Of a stretch of 64,000 nucleotides of DNA, positions 1-11,871 are shown piece after piece. Positions within the stretch are counted from its first letter, which is position 1, and the number at the start of each line of letters is the position of its first letter. The stretch lies in contig JAPEIS010000003.1 of the NCBI GenBank assembly GCA_029531795.1, positions 2,914,001 to 2,978,000 of the forward strand, in the 5' to 3' direction. The DNA comes from Sclerotinia nivalis. Its lineage: Eukaryota; Ascomycota; Leotiomycetes; Helotiales; Sclerotiniaceae. A program made the position numbers and the translations under genes. The notes beneath the pieces were generated by a model that did not search any database, had not been told where the DNA came from, and worked only from the letters and a program-made list of their open reading frames with translations.

Positions 1-2304
1 ATGATCACCCTTAAGATTTTTCCCAATATGAATAAATCCTTGCATTACTTCAGTAAAACCAAATCCACTTGTTTTGGAATCTTCGGTTTCATCAATCATT
101 TTAGTAGCCATATCAACTTCAGAATTTTGTGTGCTGTAAGTTTGCAATTGCATAGGAGCATGTTTTGGTTTACCGAATAAATCCAATAAACCATTGCTAG
201 TATCGTAATCGATATCGAGATTGAAATTCTTCGCAGCATGAGCAACTGAGCGTTCAGCAAGAGCGGTAATTGTTGCAAATGGATTAACACCAAGAGCGCA
301 AGGGATAACAGCGGCATCAGAAACTATGAGACCTGGATATGTCTCACTACCACGACCAGTGAGAAGTTCTCCGAAATGATTTGTAGCTCCATACTGAGCG
401 GTGTTGTCTGAACTCATACAAGCACCACCAATAGGATGAACAGTAATTTCCTGTTGACCGAGTGCTGAATAGAATGGATTATTGACAAAAGTTCCACCAA
501 CTGCTTCTGTTGCTTCTTTGAGAATACTATTTATCTTTCTAACATGATCGCTTCGACCAACACCGAGGAACTCAAGAAGAGGTTTGTCATCCTTGAGAGT
601 GAGAATCGCTTGATTAGAATCATGGCTCATGACAAGATATGTTTGTGTTCTCTCGATACTACCCTTTTTGTAGTATGGGCCTAAGAAACGACTCCCGGTA
701 GCTGAAAGTGTGTGCCTTAGCTTTTCGAGAGTTGACAAATCTGATGGTGCTTTAGAACCTGGAAGCTTCTCAAGCATGAATTGAAACAATGGAGCAAGTG
801 CTTTTGGTATTGCCCCTTCCTCAATAACATATCCATCTAAAACATTTGCATGACCTTCTCGGTTATCAATGATACCTGCGATGGTAGGTCCAATTGGATT
901 GTCGGATGTCGGAGACACACGACCAATCCCATTAACTTCTTCATTGGTGTTATAGCCGAAAGCTAACATATCACCATTGCCACTCATGCCTTTGCCTACT
1001 CTATCACTCATATTCATTCCTAAACTCCTACTTCGAAGAAGTATTTCCGTTGTTCCAATTGCACCTGCACCAAGAAAAACACATTTCTTTGCATGTACCC
1101 ACATGAGATCTTCGTAGATGTTGGTTTTGAAAGCCCCGCGATTACTTCCATGCCATGCGAAAAATACGAGATAACCTTCTTCTTTAGGATCTGGATGCTT
1201 TTTGATATATCTCACTTCACATTCACAGAACATTTCTGCTCCCCAATTCCATGCATCTGAGAGATAGTTGACCAAAGTACTACTTTTGCTTCCATCGTTC
1301 ACACCAGTACAGTCCATACCCGTCAAAGCAGATGGATACATTTCAACTCCAGTACTGTTTGGTCCTCCGAGAAATCGAGTAGTTTGTGGTGGACGATAAA
1401 ATTTCTCATGCATCCCGAGTATTCTAGCCTGCTTCTCTAGCAATGTTAACTTAGGAAGTTTAGGCCAATCTTCTGGATAACTTTGAGGTTGTAAGACAGA
1501 TGCTGCTCTTTCGTAATATTCTTTGAGGGCCGCTTCTTCTCGTAATTCCTTCGGCCAACAGTCCATGGCTAGAGTGTCTTCATCGGCTTCAAGAAATATA
1601 TTGGCGTTTAAAAGACTTGTTCCACCTAAACCATTGGCTACAAAAGCATTTTGACCCTTTCCAAATATGAGATGATAAAGACCTGTTGGATCTCCTTCTT
1701 CAACCATTGCTCCCGGTAAAAATCCAGGAGCAAAATTGCCCGACACGTGAAGCTCTTCCATTGCATGTACCATGCCTGTAGGATATTCTCCTGGCCACTT
1801 TTCCTTCCCTCTCTCCAAAAGACAAACAGATTGTCCAGCTCTTGCCATACGACTAGCAGCAACTGATCCACCATAACCAGATCCTATTACCACAGTATCA
1901 TAAACATTCCTCAAAACTTCTACTGGTTTTGATATTCGAGGGAAGTCTCTGCTGTTGATATCATCCGTATATGTTCGGATCTTAGCATGTTGCCCTCGTT
2001 GACCTGAGGCTGTAGTATGAGCACCAAATGATTCAATTCGATGTGATTTATTGATGTGTCGATGCTCTTCATCTGTTGAACTATCCTCACTCGGCTGTTC
2101 TCGGTCATTGATATTTTTGAGATTATCAAATGATTCACCTAATCCACTATCCCCATTACAACTCTCAGCTTGACCGTTCCTTAAGCCAATACCATTAATA
2201 CCGTTTGATTTATGCCCATTCAGATTCCCATTGAAGTGAATCCCATTGAGCCGGTGTTCACCATTCGTCATATTTGACGAATACAAGGGTTCAGATGTCG
2301 CCAT
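1..2304 (-). CDS. GMC-family FAD oxidoreductase, cholesterol-oxidase-like (3' end outside window)
   Basis: Intronless reading frame of 768 codons without stop that leaves the window at base 1, so the C-terminus is missing. The start ATG at 2304 is the first in frame after a stop near 2430. About 130 residues of low-complexity, Asn/Gly/His-rich leader precede the FAD-binding dinucleotide motif VIGSGYGGSVAASRMA (near residue 145), which is followed by an ERGKEWPGE-like segment. Farther on are a GGTSLLNAN substrate-side stretch, VFLGAGAIGTTEILLRS (second FAD contact) and the GMC C-terminal signature with catalytic His in HPIGGACMSSD and the partner Asn in VNPFATITALAERS. These features match the cholesterol-oxidase-like branch of the GMC family (flavin oxidation of an alcohol). 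Fungal members of this branch are often over 1,000 residues with an extra C-terminal region, consistent with the frame continuing. The substrate cannot be told from sequence. Confidence 0.9.
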   Translation of the reverse strand, partial: MATSEPLYSSNMTNGEHRLNGIHFNGNLNGHKSNGINGIGLRNGQAESCNGDSGLGESFDNLKNINDREQPSEDSSTDEEHRHINKSHRIESFGAHTTASGQRGQHAKIRTYTDDINSRDFPRISKPVEVLRNVYDTVVIGSGYGGSVAASRMARAGQSVCLLERGKEKWPGEYPTGMVHAMEELHVSGNFAPGFLPGAMVEEGDPTGLYHLIFGKGQNAFVANGLGGTSLLNANIFLEADEDTLAMDCWPKELREEAALKEYYERAASVLQPQSYPEDWPKLPKLTLLEKQARILGMHEKFYRPPQTTRFLGGPNSTGVEMYPSALTGMDCTGVNDGSKSSTLVNYLSDAWNWGAEMFCECEVRYIKKHPDPKEEGYLVFFAWHGSNRGAFKTNIYEDLMWVHAKKCVFLGAGAIGTTEILLRSRSLGMNMSDRVGKGMSGNGDMLAFGYNTNEEVNGIGRVSPTSDNPIGPTIAGIIDNREGHANVLDGYVIEEGAIPKALAPLFQFMLEKLPGSKAPSDLSTLEKLRHTLSATGSRFLGPYYKKGSIERTQTYLVMSHDSNQAILTLKDDKPLLEFLGVGRSDHVRKINSILKEATEAVGGTFVNNPFYSALGQQEITVHPIGGACMSSDNTAQYGATNHFGELLTGRGSETYPGLIVSDAAVIPCALGVNPFATITALAERSVAHAAKNFNLDIDYDTSNGLLDLFGKPKHAPMQLQTYSTQNSEVDMATKMIDETEDSKTSGFGFTEVMQGFIHIGKNLKGDH

Positions 2305-5300
2305 GATGGAATTCTCACCAGCGTCAGTACACCAGTGCGTCACACTTGAAACCCCAAGTGAAGGATTGAATGATTGTGATACAGAATATGGAAAGCCGAG
2401 AATCGATACAACTCGTGCAGCAGGGGTCTTTTTGATTGACTGAGATCTTCAATGTGATAACGCAAACTTCAAAGATATTTCGAGGAGAACAGAATATTAT
2501 GCAGAATTTTAGGAAGTAAAGTATTGAAACAAAGAGAGTACAATAGTATTCATGGAATGAGCCAACATTTAAGAAAAGAATGTAAGCAGTTAAAGAAACG
2601 ACTTCGTTAGTATATCAGGGGGTTCCCAGGCTGAGTAACGTCAAGCTGAAAGGAATGTCTGAGCCGAACACCAGTTTTCCGGGGCGTACATCATGAACAA
2701 ATAAAAGTGGAAAGAACGACAAGCATTCATCAGGCTGCGTTGAAGAAGTACTCTTAAATTGACCAATGAAAATGAGAGAGATAAAAATTGATACTGGAAG
2801 TTTCATTCCATTGATGATCCCATACCAAGAAACTATTTCCAGATATCAATTAGTTTGACTGAAGTATGGGGGCCATGAAATCAGCCGTGGCCGTAAGCAT
2901 CAAATCAGCAAGACGACGTGATATCTGATTATTGAGATTGCGAGATTGGTTGATGAAGGACAAGTAATGAGTAAGAAAAGTCAGCCCTTAATCCTGCCAT
3001 TACTCTTTTATGTGCCATAATCACAATTGACGAGATGTTATCGAGAATCATTGCGAAATACTAAATCCGTTTTCCGCCCTCTTTTCTTCCATTTCCCCCT
3101 CTATTTTCCCCATAGAATAGATATGAGAAAAAGATGGATAAAAAGCCCCCGGTGATTTGCGATAGCAACACACCCTCATATCTCGGAAAGGAAATCAACG
3201 GAATTGAGCCAACATGCAGCTAACGATGTGATGAATCTCATTGTCACCACTTTAGAAATTTTGGCGTCTTTTTTGATGCGTGCCATTGTGGTAAGTCGGG
3301 GTGATTGAACGCACATCAATCACGGCACATTTTCATCCCATGTACTTCCGTACCTACCTACCTACCTAGTACGTACCCATTTGAGGATATTGAGCAATAT
3401 ACGAGATATACCGCGTAGGATCAATTGTGAACAAAATCAGACACCGAAGGATATCGATGCCTATCATGTCAACCGTTCAACCCGTTTAACCGTTTTGTGA
3501 CGGAATAAGTCATGATAATAGTCATTAGAGTGGGGGGTCAGCTTACATGAATTGAAGATTTGCTGTGCCTCGATATATGGGATCCCAAGAGTTTGTTAGA
3601 GAAAAAACATCATCATTATGAAGTCTAAATTAGACCCACGGTAAGCAATTACATAGCGGAATGTTCTATCCGTTTTCGATCATATTCCCATTTTGGTGTT
3701 TGGTGTGGTGGAAACATAGCCAGCCAGCCCTACCGGCCCAGAGGATTCCCGGGAAAAAATATTGTTAGGGACGTTTATTCTTGTCTGCGACGCCGTTTCT
3801 TCGTGTTTTGATCAATGGAGAGGTGAGGCGGCAGCAAGGGACTTTTACATTGTAAAATCTATTCTTGTCCTCCAATCTTGTGATGTGATGTGATATGATT
3901 TGATTTGTTCACTTGGTGCTTTGTATTTTACATTTCGTAACTACAGTAAGACGACTCGATCCCCTTGCTAGTCTAAGGAGAGGACTACTGTACTACCAAG
4001 CAGGTACACCACTTTTTCTTTTTCAGCACCGAAATTGATCCCATCCCATCCCCGTCCCGTCCCGTCCCGTCACTCTAATAGGTCCCTTAATACCTCGAAT
4101 ATCTCAAGGCATTCATCGCGTCCTACATCCAGACGGACGGGTGAGAAGGAAACCCTAAAAGCCCACAAGCCAAAACGTGGTTTACTAGTGGAGAATCCTT
4201 CCATCTTCGCGTGCACACTACCCTTACTCTAGTACGGTAACTAAAAAGCGGCTCAACATGAATACGAGCTATTATCTTTATGGAAAAACGTACGATGGCG
4301 CTCAAAGCATTTCCTCTAGTGAGGGCTGTCAAATGGCTTACCCGTTTTTCCTTCTCCTGTCTAGTCTGCGCCTCCTTTGTCGAGTCCTTGTAAGTCCATG
4401 CGTCTACTACTACACCACTCAATTTATTACATCAGTTTTATATGTGTCTGCGTGTGGAATGGTAATGTGATTTCGATTTTGATTTCTACAATTTGCAATT
4501 CCTTCGGTGTATATTTCGAGAGGAGAGGAGAATAAAATGGACCCCAAGCGCAGCGAGTAAAGGGCGCTTACCCCAATACCCCTATACAACAATTAATCCA
4601 TTACTAAAATGAATGACGCTCCGCTGGTTCTCCGAGGGCCATTGCCGTGGGGGCAGACTATTTGGACAGAGAATCTATTCTATTCTACCCTACTCTCAAT
4701 GTACTCCAGGTTCATCTTATCATCTCACAAAACGTGATATACTTCAAGTAAAGTTTGACGGGGCGCAGAGACGTCTTCTAATCCATAATGTCAATGATAC
4801 TAGGCAGGATCTCAATCCTTGAAATATTGTCGTCATTCTAGTCAGCTACTTCACATATTAGGTATTATTATTACTCATTGCTGGCTCTCGACTCACTCAC
4901 TTCATATCCGAGATGTGAGTGTGAAATATGTGTATGAAGTCACAAAACATTCAATGACTAACAATTTAGATATACCCGAATTGCGATAAGTTGCCATATT
5001 ATTATCCCAAGTTGTTGGAACACTCTACACATATCTAGACAAGACATCCCTTCCAATCCCCCAAAATTGCCAAAATTGCTTTAACCTTATATAATCTCAC
5101 CACAACAAGCATACCATACCATAATCCCCACAAACCGAACCAAACCATCGGTAACCTTACAAAGTACTCCGGACAAACTTCAAAACATTAACTTCGACTA
5201 CCTATAAATCCAAACCTTAAACAATAGATATATCAATCAATCAATAAAAAACAAGGTATTTAAAACACAGGAGGGGTATTACTATAATGTGCAGATTTAA

Positions 5301-5589
5301 CATACAGAGCTATGTTGTGTTGTGCTTTATGAGATGAGATGAGATTGGGTTGATGGTTTTATAAAGCGGCTGATGGGTCAATAGTGGGAAATGGGGGAGG
5401 AAGAGCTGAGTTGGGAGTCAGGATATGTAATGGTTTTTTGCGTATATTGAATATTCGTACGTGCAGTGCATATAGATTAAGGGATTCAAAAAGAGAAAGA
5501 AGCAGCCTTAGGAAATCCAAATATCGCATCCCCACCACACAACCCACATCCCCTCACGACCCATCCTTCTCTTCAGCCTTTTCCCATTC
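2305..5589. other. 3.3-kb intergenic region, no supported gene
   Basis: No ORF with coding character, splice structure or recognisable domain was found on either strand. It holds the likely promoter of the GMC gene (next to 2304), short CCTA repeats (about 3354-3368), CCCGT repeats (about 4050-4070), and the 3' flank of the dioxygenase gene after about 5270. A 63-codon minus-strand ORF (2615-2806) begins with a hydrophobic stretch but has no other support. Confidence 0.5.
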
Positions 5590-6979
5590 TCACTCCTCCT
5601 TCTCATTTCCCCTATCCCTCTCCCTCTCCCTCTCCCTCTCCCTCTCCAACTCCAACTCCAACTCCAACTCCAACTCCAACTCCCTCTCCCTCAACTTCTT
5701 CCTCACCCCACTAAAATTCCTCTCCATCGCCCTCTCCGTAAACTCCTTCCCCGTAATCTCTATATCCATCCCCTTCTCATCCTTCCCCCTAATAACCACA
5801 TCTTCACAAGGATTATTAAAAAAAGCAATACTGTACCTATCACCCCAAGCTTCTTCTCCGTAACCATCACTTTCGTTATCCTCATCCTCCTCTCCATCAT
5901 TTCTCCCCGCTCCATTCTCCCCAACCCCTTGACCTTTCGCTCGAGGCGTAACAACCCTATGCCACGTACTCCTGCACCTCCCCCCACTCCACCACATAGC
6001 ACAATCCCCAATATTAACCACGACCTCCCCATCTCTCGGCAGGACCTTCGTCCATTTATCCCCCCACCCAAATTCACTCTGTACCTCTTTCCCCGGACAG
6101 ATTTCCAAACCCGCTTCCCCCTCCCTCTGAAAAAGTAACGTTAAAAAACTCCAATCAACATGCGGCCCCGCTCTTATCCAGTCTCCCTCTCCATCCTCCC
6201 TATTCACAACCTCCCCATCTACAGCAAAATAATGCAAAAGCCTCAAAACCGTCTGACTCTCCCTCCTCCCAATATCATGAGCACGTACAAACATTCCCTC
6301 TTGAACCCCTAAACCCCGCTCAAAACATCGCATCAATTTCTCACTAAGTCCCTGGCACGCACTCATGAAGCCTCGCACTTCGTCTTGAAAACCAGGGAGG
6401 AGAGATTCGGGAAGCCAGTAATCGCTCATGGTGGGGTTGAATTGTAATTGGTAGGATTCTTTTTGGTCGGCGACGCCGGTGGAGGGTCGTACTTGGGAAT
6501 TGGTTTCCCAGCCGATGTTGTGGATGGGGGAGAAGGGGATGAGGGATTTAGTTGGGGTGGGGAGGGAGAAGAATTTTTGGGAGGTGGTGAACCTAGATTA
6601 TTGATGCGGGTGGTTAGGATTGGAGATTGGTGGGAAGGCGGAAGAAGGAGAGGAAAGGGGAGGATGGATTAACGGGGATACGTACATATGAGAAATAGTA
6701 GATAGATCGATACCATGATTAATCAAGACGAAAAACCCATCAGTTTCTGCTGCGCGCATAAGCCTATAGTATATAAATCAGTAACCATAACCGTCATCAT
6801 CAAACCCCCTCATCCAAAACCCCATTCCAGACCTCCTCACTCCAACCCTAAACAACAAGTAAATCCAAATAAAAAACTACTCACTCCTCAGTAATAACCC
6901 CTATCCTCTCCTCAAAATCATGCAGCGAGATCTTCGGTATAGATCTATCCGCATATTTCGTTTTCCTCATTTTATCCAT
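5590..6979 (-). CDS. 2-oxoglutarate/Fe(II)-dependent dioxygenase (isopenicillin N synthase-like)
   Basis: Three exons (6979-6885, 6763-6686, 6592-5590) give 391 residues. Introns are GTGAGT..TATAG and GTACGT..TCTAG. The N-terminal DIOX_N region reads ISLHDFEERIG, then AAETDGFFVLINHGI, the typical opening of this superfamily. The double-stranded beta-helix core contains the iron ligands H and D in GPHVDWSFLTLLF, the distal H in STWHRVV, and the 2OG-binding R-x-S in RYSIAFFNNP. All catalytic residues are therefore present. Two oddities: an acidic, Gly/Asn-rich insert of about 30 residues lies between the distal His and RxS, and the protein ends in an alternating Glu-Leu then Arg-Glu tail encoded by hexanucleotide repeats. 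Substrate unknown; family members hydroxylate or oxidise small metabolites. A second ATG three codons downstream (6970) could also serve as start. Confidence 0.85.
5613..5683. repeat. (CCCTCT)n / (CAACTC)n hexanucleotide repeat
   Basis: About six CCCTCT units run directly into about six CAACTC units. On the minus strand they encode the Glu-Leu and Arg-Glu alternations at the C-terminus of the dioxygenase. The unit is six bases, so length changes keep frame. Confidence 0.9.
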
Positions 6980-7744
6980 CCTTTTCACTCTCCTGCAATT
7001 TCTTTCTTTCGCCAACCTAGAATATAAAAATAAATCTTTTACTTCTTCTCCATCCCTCCATTTAGATCCCCAGAATCGAAAGAAGTCAATCCCTTATCTT
7101 CCCCTCCTTCCCTATCTTTCCCCGCATCCGGATGTGACACATGTGACACCCCCCAGCGACCACTTAGATGACGTTGCAGCTGTCTGCAGAAGAAGGCTGA
7201 AGACATTTTTTGAGGGGGGGGTTTAATCTGCTGAATGGAGAAATCAAAGTGAAAAGTAATTCAAAAAATATATGAATATCATTACCTATATATTTTGTAG
7301 ATATGCATAGAAATATGACTTCTCATCACACCCCTAAATTTCAAAACAAAATCACTGATTGGATAATGAGGAATGAGATACTTATCTCAGAAATGATGGG
7401 CGCATACCACACCTAGACCAATCTCTCGTGATTCTTTTCTCAATCCGGTATAGTATTAGGATAGTAAATATATCTCGTAAGGAAATATCTCACTAAAACG
7501 GCAATTTGTTCCTTGATGTGATTTGTACATCCTAAATTTGATTTTGATACAGCACTATGTTCCGACTCAAAAATAGCCATCCACTTTTGATGTATTGTAC
7601 AAATGCATTCCTCCCGTATTCAAGATAAAAGAAAACATCGATTGAATCCCAAAATTGAGCTTGAAGAGAACCAGACCCTAACTTGTTATTCCTTTCCTAC
7701 GTTTCATCATCCATTCATATGTCCAATTGATATCGCTTGAAGAT
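6980..7744. other. Intergenic: promoter of dioxygenase and 3' flank of IRC22-like gene
   Basis: A pyrimidine-rich stretch lies upstream of the dioxygenase start, with a TGTGACA direct repeat (about 7134-7147) that could be a regulatory site. I see no gene. Confidence 0.4.
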
Positions 7745-8769
7745 TTATTCAGATATGACCTTAGTCTTGATCTTAGAGCTACCGCTCTTAACACGTCTTG
7801 CGGATGGACGGTTGATGTGGTGGTCAGGGATCCAGCTCTCGTCATAAGCTTGTTGTGCCAAAGATTGAGTTGTAACAGCTGGTCCATCAGCACCAATAAC
7901 AGAAACTTGATCCTTAACATCGACAGCCTTCTTGCTTCCTCCAGATGAACGCTTGGCACGTTCACCACCTTTACCACCTTTGCGACTTTGTGGGAATAGA
8001 GTTTCGATCCAAGTCTTGTAGACAAAAAACAGGGTAGCGCCAGTTGAGGCGAGGAGCACGAAATACAAGAAGATGCTAATAACATGTCAGTTTAAATGAA
8101 TCGTTAACAATGGTATCGCAAGAAGGACACTCACATTTGAGGGTCAAAGATGCTGGTAGCAGCCTCAACAACAGTAACAGTCTCATTATAAGCCTGAATT
8201 TGGTAAACACCTCCTTTTTGACTAGCCACAACCGCAATGATGTTCAATCTCAAATCCTGAGGGTTCAAATCGGTGGTAAATGTATAAGGCAGGATCTGCT
8301 CTTCACCAGCCTGAATCTCAACATCATATCTTGTCGAGGTCAAGTTGCGCACAATAGCAGCACTTGGATGAGTTCCTTCCGGTAGTGTTTGCAGAGTAGA
8401 CAATGCGCCTCCAATAACAGCTAGTTGCACAGATTCAGGCTCATCATTCTTGAAGGAAATGATAGCTTGCGAAGCATGGCCATTGACGAGTTTAACACCG
8501 AAGATTTCGGATTGAGGGAATGAAGCAGAAACCGAGACCGCAAGATTGGTTGGAGGAGTTTCGAAACCTTCTGCGGCAGCTTCTTGACGATGATCTTCAG
8601 TCTGTTGATGAACTTAAATTAGTACTCTTAAGCTTCGAATAACTTATGTAGCTTATGACAGCTGTCAACAACTATGGGAAACTTTTAAACTTACACTTTC
8701 TGGCGCAGCGAAAACGCTGACAGCACGAAGAGCAAGAAGAGCGAGAGCAGAGTACTTGTAGAATCCCAT
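7745..8769 (-). CDS. irc22: IRC22/TRAP-alpha-like ER membrane protein
   Basis: Three exons (8769-8695, 8601-8135, 8075-7745) give 290 residues. It opens with a signal peptide (MGFYKYSALALLALRAVSVFAAP), followed by a lumenal beta-rich domain with NLAVSVSASFP, an LVNG motif, an N-glycosylation sequon in RNLTSTRY and a YNETVTVVE end. One transmembrane helix (IIFLYFVLLASTGATLFFVY) precedes a basic, Gly/Ser/Lys-rich cytosolic tail. This architecture is that of the alpha subunit of the translocon-associated protein complex, annotated in fungi as increased recombination centers protein 22 (IRC22). Role by family: an ER membrane protein associated with protein translocation, with a poorly defined function in fungi. 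Introns are canonical (GTAAGT and GTGAGT donors) and frame is kept across all three exons. Confidence 0.88.
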
Positions 8770-9632
8770 GATGGCAGATCAATTGAACGAATTGAGAAGA
8801 ATGTGAAGAATTAAATGTAATATGTACGGAGTAAAGGTGGTCGGATCGTGTTATGACGAATTTATGTCACAGCTTCAGAAATGTGTTCTCGGTAACTAGC
8901 GTATAAATTGTCACCACTATTCGAGGATCCTAGCAAGTGCAGCAACAGATCAACATGGGATGAAGTCATAAATTATTCAATTGGGAAAATAGATAATAGA
9001 TGATGGAAAACAGCATTTTGTGTTTATCCGTACAAAATCAAACAGCATAGCATTCATTGACAGGTCGTGAAATTGAGGAGATAAATTGCTTTCTGTTAAT
9101 AGACAAGTAGGTAAGCAAGCAGCAAGCAAGCAAACCTCAATAAAAGCAGTCCATTTTCTACAAAACCAACACCATCAATCAATCACTCAGAAGAAACATG
9201 AACTTTGATCATTTTTTCATTATTTTGATTCCTGGGTCCGTAAATACGTGATGCCCAATACTATCCATACCATGCATTGCTATTACCAGTTTTCCCAGTA
9301 GTCATCAGAAACCTTTCGAGGCAAAATGTCCCAGAAAGCGTGCTATCATCAAATGCAGGCTCTCGTAGGGAAAGCACTGCCGTTCTCTATCATACATACA
9401 CGGGAAAGTTCTAGCTTGTTCTGTATGCCATATTTCTAAAACAACATCGTGCTCTGGGTGCTCATTCTCAAGAGCAGCTGGATCATTCAACCTCTTATCG
9501 GGAATGACCTGTAATGTTGGTATCAACAGCGTGTATATCCATAAGCAACGAGTCAACGAGCCAAAAACACGCGGAGCTTTTTCTTTATTGGCCCAACAAA
9601 TTTGAAGGGGCGAAGACGTTTTTTTCTCAAGT
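8770..9632. other. Intergenic: IRC22 promoter and Med19 3' flank
   Basis: No gene seen. A short AAGCAAGC-type repeat lies near 9110-9135. The remainder is A/T-rich and consistent with 5' and 3' untranslated sequence. Confidence 0.4.
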
Positions 9633-10846
9633 TCAAGCACCAACCATTCCAGGTCCGTAACTTTGACGCATCGGTCCTTGAAAACCGTGAGATGTTGGAG
9701 TCTTTCCCTTGTTAGCTTGCACGTTTGATGGATATAGCACACTACCCACCTTCTTAGGTCGCTTTCGACCACCGGCTCTGTCATCACCATCGCCGGTGGA
9801 ATATCCAGCTTCGTCATCAATGTAACCCTCGCCGTAACCTTCGTAACTGGCATCACCATACGATCGCTTCTTAACAGTTCTCTTTGGACGTGCGATATCT
9901 GCCGCTCCTCTGTTCTGCTTTGGTATACTCATAGTGCCCTGCGGAATTGGAGCCTTTGCCTTCGCGGGAACAGCTTTCAAAGATTCGTTGACAATTTGAT
10001 TACCCATTTCTCCAATAACAGAATGATTCCATCGGTCTTTTGGAATAGTACCTCTACTCATGATTACAGCTTTGCTGAGACTGGATCGCAACTCGTCCGG
10101 GATGCCTTTATCAATTTCTCTTCCTTGTACTTCAATTTGATCCCATGCTTCCCTAATCGAGGTAGGTCCCCCAGGATTGATCAAAGAGTAGAGTGATCCG
10201 GGTTGGTCTGGCTCAGGGCCCTTAACTGCATCAAATTGTCCAGCAATACCCAAAGATTTTATATATCCTTTGTAAGTTTTTCGAACTGTGTTTTTCTTTC
10301 CGTCTGGAGTGACTCGAGCAAGACTCGCAGCAATTTCCTGCAAACCAAACCGATCATATAGATCTTGTTTGATATTCAGGTGCTGAGGCTTATGAACTGT
10401 ACATCATTTCATGTTAACAAAATGTTTCATATAGATGGTGGACAAGACATATGATTTAAGTTATGTGCCTGAGATTGTAGCCACCAAAAGGTTAGATCAA
10501 CTAGAAAGAAGGAATCCTTACGAGTTCTGCAGAGAAGGTATTTTTTACCGACATCCTGATGGAGATCGTCAATACTAGGTCTGCTGTCCTCGACATGAAC
10601 TTTCTTCTGGTCTCGATCGCCAAGATCTTCAACATCTCTCTTGCGCTTGTTCGTGGGATCTTCCGATTGGGATGCCTCAATGGCAGAATTAATCGTTGAC
10701 ATGCTGCCGTTAATGCTGTGAGCGGGTGTTGGAAGCGACGTATTTATTCGTGGAGAAACTGTATTTTTCGAGGATATATCGGTGGAGCCTTGGGTATTGG
10801 AAGGACTTTGTGGTGTTTTTGGAGGATCAGAAGGCATTTCGATCAT
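9633..10846 (-). CDS. rox3: Mediator complex subunit 19 (Rox3/Med19)
   Basis: Two exons (10846-10522, 10396-9633) joined by a GTAAGG..TACAG intron give 362 residues. The N-terminal 100 residues are a Ser/Thr/Pro-rich disordered region with a KRKRDVED basic patch. The conserved core follows: DLHQDVGKKYLLCRT joined across the intron to LHKPQHLNIKQDLYDRFGL, then VRKTYKGYIKSLGIAGQFD and ELRSSLSKAVIMSRGTIP. This order is the Rox3/Med19 signature of filamentous fungi. The C-terminal third is basic and Gly/Tyr-rich. It acts in the nucleus as part of the Mediator head/middle module bridging activators and RNA polymerase II. The gene is divergent to the ribosome-biogenesis gene at 11.9 kb across about 1 kb. 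Confidence 0.88.
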
Positions 10847-11871
10847 GAAGGTGAGTTTCGAAGTACTCGAAGTTGTAAAAAGACGGAAGGTGAATACGGT
10901 TTGTGGAAAACTTGATTGTTGCGATTTCGGCCGTGCTGAAAATGTTATTGAAAGGATTGTATAAGGGTATCAGAATGCGCTTCGAGTTTATTTAAAAAGG
11001 AAAAAGGCGAGGTATATTGTACAGAGTATTGAGCGAGTGTCGAGGATGAAAGAGTTTGTTTTCAATCGGATTCTCGAGGTTCGAAGAAGGGTAAGAGGGA
11101 ACGAAGGAGAAGGTGGATCGAGAAACGATTGTCGCAGAAATGCACCTACACCGCCGACGGCAGCGCTAAATCGACCTGTGCTCTTATTTCATGTAGGTCG
11201 TTTGAATTGTATTGTTGATGCGATATCCTTTTTTGTATATCAACGCTCTATTCGTTATGTCGTTGATGGTGTTGTGTTTCTGCTTAGTCGAGTAGAATGT
11301 TAATGTGAGGTCAATGAGATTGGGAGGCGCCGCTTTGTCAAATGGAATTGGCCGAAGTGAGGATTTAGCGCCCGGTCACGTGTAAATTGGGCCGAGGTCA
11401 TCCTTTTCATTTGAATAATTTTTCTTCTCTGCTCTTCTGCCTTTATTTATTTATATGGCCAGTTCTGAGTAGTGAACGAACACCGCACAATATAATTATA
11501 TGTAACAATATTTCCAGAATCATAAAATAAATGATACACAGTAGAATTTCAAACGGACTTTTGTTGGAGTCAATATTAACACTAACAAACAACTTCCGTA
11601 TGATTCCAGATTCTTTACTTCGTAGCCAAAGATTAAAACATTTTGAGTTGTTCCAGTCAGCCGCAACTTTATTAGTTCAATTGACCAAGCACATATGCAC
11701 TAGTCTAGATATAGGCTAGCTTACATGGAAATTACCGGGTTTGATACTGATAGGAAATAATTTTTTGATATGGAGAAAATTCCCTGTGAATGTATTAATT
11801 CTTGATATTTGAGTTAAGAAAGAAACAAGAAACAAGAAACAACAAACATTTTGATATTGAACAATACAATC
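10847..11871. other. Divergent promoter region between Med19 and Nop4-like genes
   Basis: The region of 1,025 bp holds no convincing ORF. It contains a CACGTG-like core near 11377 (GGTCACGTG) and an A-rich tract with repeated AAGAAAC units just before the Nop4-like start, typical of a highly expressed 5' leader. Confidence 0.4.

Noticed and set aside
2615..2806. 63-codon minus-strand ORF with a signal-peptide-like start
   Set aside because: Single cysteine, no continuation, no splice sites, no family; a chance hydrophobic start is as likely.
9305..9859. 184-codon minus-strand ORF
   Set aside because: It overlaps the Med19 C-terminus in another frame and has no domain; it is a shadow plus 3' UTR.
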